Assembly (NCBI GenBank): GCA_018806915.1
Contig: JAGKQI010000075.1
Span: forward strand, 620,001 to 684,000
DNA from: Phytophthora colocasiae
Taxonomy: Eukaryota > Oomycota > Peronosporomycetes > Peronosporales > Peronosporaceae
Direction of reading: 5' to 3'
Length of the DNA: 64,000 nucleotides
A model generated the notes under the pieces. That model did not search any database, was not told the origin of the DNA, and saw nothing but the letters and a program-made list of their open reading frames with translations. Shown here piece after piece: positions 56,101 through 64,000 of the stretch (the first letter of the stretch is position 1; every line of letters begins with the position of its first letter). The position numbers and the translations under genes are program-made.

Positions 56101-58461
56101 CCGGTCGCATAATCAGCAGGATATGGGCGTGTGGTAGACCACGTTTCTGGTATTCCACCACGTGAACCCGGGCAGCTACAATACCCAGTAGGCCTTCGTC
56201 GAGGTCCTTGTTGAGGGCCTTCAGCTTCTGCATGAACACACGCGCAACAATGTCCGGTCGATCAGATGCCTTCTCTCCAGGTCTAAGATTTTCCTTGATT
56301 TCAGGCCAGTTCGGGTTACACGTCATGGTGATGAACAGATTGGGTGCACCCGTCTCTCGGACTATAGCCATTGCATCCAGGAAACGCTGGTACATGTAGC
56401 GCGGGCCTCCCGTAAAGGTTGGAGGTATAATAACCTTGCGACCGATGTTTTCTGCTTCAGGTTCTGCTGGGTCTACCCCTGTGTCCCTGGCTGTCGTGTA
56501 GTAGCCGTAGACCTACGTTGTGCCACTTCTTCATTTGCAGCCACTCTGTGTACATCGACAGATTCGTTCCGCAGGGCATCGGTGAGACCTTGCAGTGTTT
56601 CCAATCTGTACTGAAGTTGGTTCTTTCTATGAACCGCAGGCGTTCTTGCTCACACTTGGCCCATTGGTCCACACAATACTGCTGTGTCAGGCGACCTCCT
56701 CGGAGAATGAGAGAATTGCTCGCAGTGCGGTCATGAAGAACATACGATTCGTACTCTCGGGTGACATCGTCCGTGGATTCGTTTCTGTCCAGGGTCGCCC
56801 ACATAAGGAAGATCATATGTCACCCTGGCTCTCCGTACGGAAACAGGAGAGGGTATTGAAGTGGATCGTAGCTCTCGCTCGTTTCATAAATTCGTTTGAA
56901 CCCTCCTGACGGGTGTTCAAAATGATATCTCTGTGCTCGGCCGCAGCTCGATCAATAATGATAGCTGCCACTTCGGATGCAGTGGGTACATTGTGGGTAC
57001 CCGGATTTGTGTTTCGCGCCACATGCAATCGAAGCCGAAGGTCCTCATCGTGAGGAGAAACTCATTGAGACGCAGTGCAGGGTTATCACCAGGTCTTGCT
57101 TCACCAGCAGCGAATTCCCGTGCAAACTGCTCCACGGCTGCTTGGTACGCCGGTCCAGCACGATCAATCAACAGTCTGCGAGCGTTTAGAAACTGTCGTG
57201 TGTACCCGTTGTGGGCAGTAATCACCTGATCGATTGTTCCCAGTATGGCCGGGTCCAGTCCATCTGTCATCCCCATACGGCTTGCTACGCGTGCTTCCAT
57301 ATCCGGATCATTAATGTATCTTGCGCAAACATCGGTCGCCGGTTCGGTGGTGGTAGCAATGCTCCCATGCGATGACAGACAGATCCTGTACGCGGAAGTT
57401 GTATACACCACTTCGAGTTACCCTCTCATCGACGTTGAGAGAGCGGGTACGTGAGGATCCCATTGAGGTGAACGCGAAGACGTTGTTGTATGCGCGGATC
57501 GATTGCTTAAATCTCAGGTTGCCAAACAGTGTGTTAAGTTCAGCTGGAGCTTCGCGACTGGGAGGAACATCCACCAATCCCTTGACAACAATTTCCTTCG
57601 CTTTCATCCGGAAATTTCCAAGCGCCGCAGTGCTGACACACTCGCTCGTGCTCCAGGGTATCGTCCGTGTACCGGGTGAAATAATGGCGACCGCCAGGAA
57701 TGATAGCGGATCGAACTCTTCGTAGTACGCAAGCCCTTTTGGTACTTTCGAGACCGGCGTTGAAATCGGACTTCCCTCTCTTCGATCAAGATCTTCCTCC
57801 GTCATAGCCGCTCGTGTCGCTCGTCGAGCGGTGGCGTCTTGATCACGTACAGTCTGACGCTCTTCCTCCGTCATGGCATCTCTTGTCGCTCGTCGAACAG
57901 CGGTGTCTTCTTCTAATTCACCGGGATTCATTGGCGCTCGCCGAGCTCTCACATGTTCGGCATCTTGTTGCCGATCTCGATCTATTTGCGACTCCGATCG
58001 GTTCGCCCTTGCCCGACGTTTCCTCTCCGCATCTGCCGCACGAACGCGAGCTAATTGAGACGGTGTCATATTGGCTCCAGGAACGCCTGGCTGTTGAACT
58101 AAGTCGTGGCTCTTGTTGATTATTTGTTGCAGGTTCCATACCTACTGCAAACCCAGAGTCGGCAGGTCGAGGAGGTTCTGCAACTGCGATTGGAAGCACT
58201 TGCCACCGTCGCATTTTGTTCCGACCCAATATCAACAGCCTGCAGCGCGCTGACAACGGCCGGAATGGAGTCTGCATTCTCCTGTTCTCTCGTCTCAGAC
58301 TGCTGCTTTCTAAACCGGATCAAAGCTGCACTGAGGGTCTTCATCCGTCGTCGCTTTGCAGCAGGTTCTTCGTGACCTTCTGGCGCGCGATAAGCTGCTT
58401 TGATTTCTTCTTCGCTTCCATACTTGCGCTTTCTCCCATCGTTCCTACAAACACTTAACAC
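53123..58461 (-). pseudogene. Helitron copy 2 RepHel
   Basis: Same domain order as copy 1. The longest open piece, 55827-54103, joins the Rep tyrosine region (KYIYKYVYKG) to the helicase Walker A and B motifs without a break, whereas copy 1 is broken there. Many single-base losses in homopolymers (for example near 55840, 56485, 56625, 56790 and 57055) break the N-terminal half. It shares with copy 1 a missing base in the KKFPKQFAEE segment (about 55928), so both descend from a copy already frameshifted there. Confidence 0.87.
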
Positions 58462-59706
58462 AAACCTACGTTAGTCTACACTCTTACTTTCTTCATTGTC
58501 TACTTCTTCACGCTTCTTTTGTGCTTGAAAAAACGTGCGGTAAGCAGTTCCAGATGCCGCGTCAAAAAGATTTCCTTTTTCCCGAAGTAGAAGGTCTCAG
58601 TTCGCCGCTAAACAAAAGGTAAGCCATAAGCCCTCAAGTCACTGTCCCCAATGACTCGGCAGGTCCGCGACCATGCCACGTGGCTGTCCGCACGCGCCCT
58701 GTCGCGGACTCGGAAAGCACGGGACTGGGGTCACCCCAAAACCAACGTGCCGGTCCCATACGACCACTCTCCGAGGATAAGGCAGGCGGCCCGGCTAAGC
58801 CGGCTCTTCTCGCCACATGGATCTGCCTCAGCGCCTCGGCGGTATGAGACTTCCCATGCTGCTGGCGGGCAAACATGGGCGCCTCAGGGTCGCGGCTCCG
58901 GAGAGCAAAGGTGCGACAGGACTAAACCTTAGTACGTGCAACGGGTCCAGCTGCAACCTCCTTATCGCCCTCGTGTCCTGGAATTGTGCCTCCGGGGGTA
59001 GAAATCCCCGCCTCGGAACGACACGTTTTGCCAGAGAGGAACGAAACTGTGACTCTACTGTAACGTTTGCTTCGAGAGGGTCGTCCTGGCAACTCTGGGC
59101 AGGGAATGGGCTCCTCTGGGGCTGGCTAGGCCGCATCAGTATGGCCGTCTTAGGATGCCCATCCCTCCGTGCAGTGGTGGATATCTCACCCAATGCACGG
59201 CTCCGGTTTCCCTCTCTAACGCGCACAGTAAGTCTTGGTTGCCCCAGAAGGTACCAGTTCTCCCAACAGGCGGAACTCCCGAAGCCGTAAAGACTTTATT
59301 AATACTTTAATATTCTATGTGGCTACACCTACCTACCTTCTCTGCGGCGCTCGCTTCCTCTAAGCTGCTGTAGAGCCCGCGCCGTTCGCGCTCCAAGTGT
59401 CGTCGCCGGCGCCGATGTTGAAATGAGCGAAAATGTGAATCGAAACAATTCGATTAGGTTCGAAAAATTCGATTAAGTTCGAGAACGTTCCAGATAAGTC
59501 CGAATAATTACGTGGACAGTGCTAGTTTTGTAATTTCTGGAAAGAAGTTTCCAGTCAATAAGGTAGGTGCAGCTGCTTTGATGGGAGGAAAATGTATAGA
59601 AATGTATCGAGACGCGCACCAAAAAAGATGCCACTCGAAAGGCTCAGGCCGGTGGAAAGGGGCGTGACCGACGGACAGACACGTTATGATCTTACTGGGA
59701 GGTAGA
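58462..59706. other. Helitron 5' noncoding region, copy 2
   Basis: Counterpart of 51737-52988 with small indels. No gene recognised. Confidence 0.5.
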
Positions 59707-62700
59707 TAAAGTCTTTACGGCTTCGGGAGTTCCGCCTGTTGGGAGAACTGGTACCTTCTGGGGCAACCAAGACTTACTGTGCGCGTTAGAGAGGGAAACC
59801 GGAGCCGTGCATTGGGTGAGATATCCACCACTGCACGGAGGGATGGGCATCCTAAGACGGCCATACTGATGCGGCCTAGCCAGCCCCCAGAGGAGCCCAT
59901 TCCCTGCCCAGAGTTGCCAGGACGACCCTCTCGAAGCAAACGTTACAGTAGAGTCACAGTTTCGTTCCTCTCTGGCAAAACGTGTCGTTCCGAGGCGGGG
60001 ATTTCTACCCCCGGAGGCACAATTCCAGGACACGAGGGCGATAAGGAGGTTGCAGCTGGACCCCGTTGCACGTACTAAGGTTTAGTCCTGTCGCACCTTT
60101 GCTCTCCGGAGCCGCGACCCTGAGGCGCCCATGTTTGCCCGCCAGCAGCATGGGAAGTCTCATACCCCGCCGAGGCGCTGAGGCAGATCCATGTGGCGAG
60201 AAGAGCCGGCTTAGCCGGGCCGCCTGCCTTATCCTCGGAGAGTGGTCGTGTATGGGACCGGCACGTTGGTTTTGGGGGTGACCCCAGTCCCGTGCTTCCG
60301 AGTCCGCGACAGGGCGCGTGCGGACAGCCACGTGGCATGGTCGCGGACCTGCCGAGTCATTGGGGACAGTGACTGAGGGCTTATGGCTTACCTTTTGTTT
60401 AGCGGCGAACTGAGACCTTCTACTTCGGGAAAAAGGAAATCTTTTGCCGCGGCATCTGGAACCGCTTACCGCACGTTTTTTCAAGCACAAAAGAAGCGTG
60501 AAGTAGTAGACAATGAAGAAAGTAAGAGTGTAGACTAACGTAGGTTTGTGTTAAGTGTTTGTAGGAACGATGGGAGAAAGCGCAATTATGGAAGCGAAGA
60601 AGAAATCAAAGCAGCTTATCGCGCGCCAGAAGGTCACGAAGAACCTGCTGCAAAGCGACGACGGATGAAGACCCTCAGTGCAGCTTTGATCCGGTTTAGA
60701 AAGCAGCAGTCTGAGACGAGAGAACAGGAGAATGCAGACTCCATTCCGGCCGTTGTCAGCGCGCTGCAGGCTGTTGATATTGAGTCGGAACAAAATGCGA
60801 CGGTGGCAGAGTGCTTCAATCGCAGTTGCAGAACCTCCTCGACCTGCCGACTCTGGGTTTGCAGTAGGTATGGAACCTGCAACAAATAATCAACAAGAGC
60901 CACGACTTAGTTCAACAGCCAGGCGTTCCCGAGCCAATATGACACCGTCTCAATTAGCTCGCGTTCGTGCGGCAGATGCGGAGGAAACGTCGGGCAAGGG
61001 CGAACCGATCGGAGTCGCAAATAGATCGAGATCGGCAACAAGATGCCGAACATGTGAGAGCTCGGCGAGCGCTAATGAATCCGGTGAATTAGAAGAAGAC
61101 ACCGCTGTTCGACGAGCGACAAGAGATGCCATGACGGAGGAAGAGCGTCAGACTGTACGTGATCCAGACGCCACCGCTCGACGAGCGACACGAGCGGCTC
61201 TGACGGAGGCCGATCGTGAGCGTCGAAGAGAGAAGTCCGATTTCAACGCCGGTCTCGAAAGTACCAAAGGGCTTGCGTACTACGAAGAGTTCGATCCCGC
61301 TATCATTCCTGGCGGTCGCCATTATTTCACCCGGTACACGGACGATACCCTGGAGCACGAGCGAGTGTGTCAGCACTGCGGCGCTTGGAAATTTCCGGAT
61401 GAAAGCGAAGGAAATTGTTGTCGTAAGGATTGGTGGATGTTCCTCCCAGTCGCGAAGCTCCAGCTGAACTTAACACACTGTTTGGCAACCCGAGATTTAA
61501 GCAATCGATCCGCGCATACAACAACGTCTTCGCGTTCACCTCAATGGGATCCTCACGTACCCGCCTTCTCTCAACGTCGATGAGAGGGTAACTCGAAGTG
61601 GTGTATACAACTTCCGCGTACAGGGATCTGTCTGTCATCGCATGGGAGCATTGCTACCACCACCGAACCGGCGACCGATGTTTGCGCAAGTATACATTAA
61701 TGATCCGGATATGGAAGCACGCGTAGCAAGCCGTATGGGGATGACAGATGGACTGGACCCGGCCATACTGGGAACAATCGATCAGGTGATGACTGCCCAC
61801 AACGGGTACACACGACAGTTTCTAAACGCTCGCAGACTGTTGATTGATCGTGCTGGACCGGCGTACCAAGCAGCCGTGGAGCAGTTTGCACGGGAATTAG
61901 CTGCTGGTGAAGCAAGACCTGGTGATAACCCTGCACTGCGTCTCAATGAGTTTCTCCCTCACGATGAGGACCTTCGGCTTCGATTGCATGTGGCGCGAAA
62001 CACAAATCCGGGTACCCACAATGTACCCACTGCATCCGAAGTGGCAGCTATCATTATTGATCGAGCTGCGGCCGAGCACAGAGATATCATTTTGAACACC
62101 CGTCAGTGAGGGTTCAAACAGATTTATGAAACGAGCGAGAGCTACGATCCACTTCAATACCCTCTCCTGTTTCCGTACGGAGAGCCAGGGTGGACATATG
62201 ATCTTCCTTATGTGGGCGACCCCCTGGACAGAAACGGGAATCCACGGACGATGTCACTCCGAGAGTACGAATCGTATGTTCTTCATGACCGCACTGCGAG
62301 CAATTCTCTCATTCTCCGAGGAGGTCGCCTGACACAGCAGTATTGTGTGGACCAATGGGCCAAGTGTGAGCAAGAACGCCTGCGGTTCATAGAAAAGAAC
62401 CAACTTCAGTACAGATTGGAAACACTGCAAGGTCTCACCGATGCCCTGCGGAACGAATCTGTCGATGTACACAGAGTGGCTGCAAATGAAGAAGTGGCAC
62501 AACGTAGGTCTACGGCTACTACACGACAGCCAGGGGACACAGGGGTAGACCCAGCAGAACCTGAAGCAGAAAACATCGGTCGCAAGGTTATTATACCTCC
62601 AACCTTTACGGGAGGCCCGCGCTACATGTACCAGCGTTTCCTGGATGCAATGGCTATAGTCCGAGAGACGGGTGCACCCAATCTGTTCATCACCATGACG

Positions 62701-64000
62701 TGTAACCCGAACTGGCCTGAAATCAAGGAAAATCTTAGACCTGGAGAGAAGGCATCTGATCGACCGGACATTGTTGCGCGTGTGTTCATGCAGAAGCTGA
62801 AGGCCCTCAACAAGGACCTCGACGAAGGCCTACTGGGTATTGTAGCTGCCCGGGTTCACGTGGTGGAATACCAGAAACGTGGTCTACCACACGCCCATAT
62901 CCTGCTGATTATGCGACCGGAAGACAAACCCACAACGGCGGAGGATGTCGACCGGTTGACGTCAGCCGAGCTACCAGACAAGGAGACACACCCTGAGCTC
63001 TATGAAACTGTCATTTCAAATATGTTGCACGGTCCCTGTGGGCAACAAAATCCCAACTGTCCCTGCATGAAGAACGGTAAATGCTCCAAGAAATTCCCCA
63101 AACAGTTCGCAGAAGAAACGATAATGGCTGAGGATAAGTATCCTACGTACAAGAGACGTCGTCGTCCTGAAGGAATTCTGAGGCACAAGGGGAAGGTGTG
63201 GGATAACGCAAAGATCAACCAGTGGGTCGTACCTTACAACCCATTCCTATCGCAGAAATATGACTGTCACATCAACGTGGAAGTATGCGCTACAAACAAG
63301 GCGGTGAAGTACATCTACAAGTATGTCTACAAGGGTTCGGATATGACGACGATCACTATTGAAGGAGAGGAGATTCAGGCAAACGAGATTCTCCAGTACT
63401 TACTGGGTCGTTATATTTCTCCGGTAGAGGCTTGCATGCGGCTGTTCGGATTTCCCACACAAGCTTCATCACATGCCGTTGTGACTCTTCCTATCCACCT
63501 GGAAGGAATGAGTCTGGTCACGTATCGAGATCATGCAACGACTCCACAGCTTCAGAATTTGGTCCGGCGAGGAGATCGAACGAAATTGACAGCGTTTTTC
63601 AACCTGTGCATGCAAGACAGAAGGGACCGCTGATTTGTTGTACAAGGATGTGCCGGTGAAGTACAGGTGGATGATCGTTTGAAGTATTGGGTACCGTACA
63701 GAAGATACGTTGCTTCACTGGGTAGATTGGTGCACGTCTCGCCACAAGACCCAGAGCGGTTTTACCTTAGACTTCTACTGTGCCATCGGCGATCACCCCA
63801 ATCATTCGAAGATATTCGCACAGTGAATGGAGTGGTGTACGATACCTTTCACGACGCAGCACTGGCTGCTGGGTACCTGGAGAATGATCAAGAGTGGGAA
63901 GAATGCTTAGCGGAGGCAGTTTCGTATAAGATGCCATCCGCTTTGCGCCAACTTTTGGGAATCATTTTGGTTTACTCGCTACCCGACCATGCCGCTGCTC
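59707..64000 (+). mobile_element. Helitron copy 3, inverted, 5'-truncated, leaves the window
   Basis: Begins TAAAGTCTTTACGGCTTC, the reverse complement of copy 2 ending at 59298, so about 408 bp of the 5' end (including TCTACC) are missing. It is in opposite orientation and abuts the 5' terminus of copy 2, giving a head-to-head join at 59706/59707. It continues to 64000 inside the Rep region. Confidence 0.9.
60548..64000 (+). pseudogene. Helitron copy 3 RepHel (partial, 3' end outside window)
   Basis: Contains the longest intact Rep stretch of the three copies: 62212-63633 is open through TMTCNPNWPEI, GLPHAHILL, KCSKKFPKQFAEE (frame intact, unlike copies 1 and 2) and KYIYKYVYKG. It is broken by a TGA at 62107-62109 (GGA in copy 1), by a 2-base loss near 63620 (the reading frame ends MQDRRDR), and by frame changes near 60815, 61000 and 61425. 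The helicase part lies mostly beyond the window. Confidence 0.85.

Larger units (their letters stand above)
52989..59706 (-). mobile_element. Helitron copy 2, directly abutting copy 1
   Basis: 6718 bp, nearly identical to copy 1. Its 3' end CTAG (52992-52989), with hairpin 53001-53019, touches the 5' TC of copy 1 without any intervening base. Its own 5' terminus TCTACC is at 59706-59701. Confidence 0.92.

Overview
The window looks like repeat-rich accessory sequence from an oomycete, most likely Phytophthora or a close relative. This is inferred from short introns (57-88 bp) with GTRNGT donors, an LRRC56-type flagellar gene as expected in a zoospore-forming organism, an HSF gene, an AA16-like LPMO remnant, and a dense mix of Ty3/gypsy, Ty1/copia, Mutator, Helitron, Tc1/mariner, hAT and SINE sequences. 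No search was run; family calls come from motifs I can read.

Layout. 1-6.7 kb: a head-to-head gene pair, an ankyrin/Iwr1-like gene (minus) and an LRRC56 orthologue (plus). It was tandemly duplicated so that each copy keeps one full and one truncated gene. 7.2-12.0 kb: a decayed Mutator-like element whose transposase carries FAR1-type zinc finger, MULE, SWIM and Ulp1-protease domains and four introns. 12.4-12.6 kb: a Tc1/mariner-type MITE. 12.6-16.1 kb: little that can be recognised, apart from a 49-bp tandem repeat. 16.2-20.3 kb: two copia fragments in opposite orientation.

21.0-38.3 kb: a nest of three Ty3/gypsy elements. Gypsy I (minus) is split in its protease by gypsy II (plus, target duplication GACAG). 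Gypsy II is split in its integrase by gypsy III (plus, 27149-34910, target duplication GTGGC, two 460-bp LTRs with 3 differences). A SINE lies in the gag end of gypsy I, and a hAT fragment lies in the tail of gypsy II. 38.8-40.2 kb: a Tc1/mariner element with 69-bp inverted termini. 41.6-42.4 kb: an intact HSF gene. 42.6-43.2 kb: an LPMO-like pseudogene. 44.0-46.2 kb: a large unknown frameshifted gene whose 5' side abuts a Helitron. 46.2-64.0 kb: two head-to-tail Helitrons joined CTAG|TC, then a third, inverted, 5'-truncated copy that runs off the window.

Most unusual observation: gypsy III is paved from LTR to LTR, including its protein-coding sequence, with short perfect inverted repeats (arms commonly 8-12 bp, spacers 0-8 nt). 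I verified about twenty with arms of 9 bp or more by coordinates, where my uniform-composition estimate expects well under one. The same element has a textbook -1 frameshift signal (A AAA AAC, 7-nt spacer, 9-bp stem) between gag and pol, and a long antisense ORF at its 3' end.
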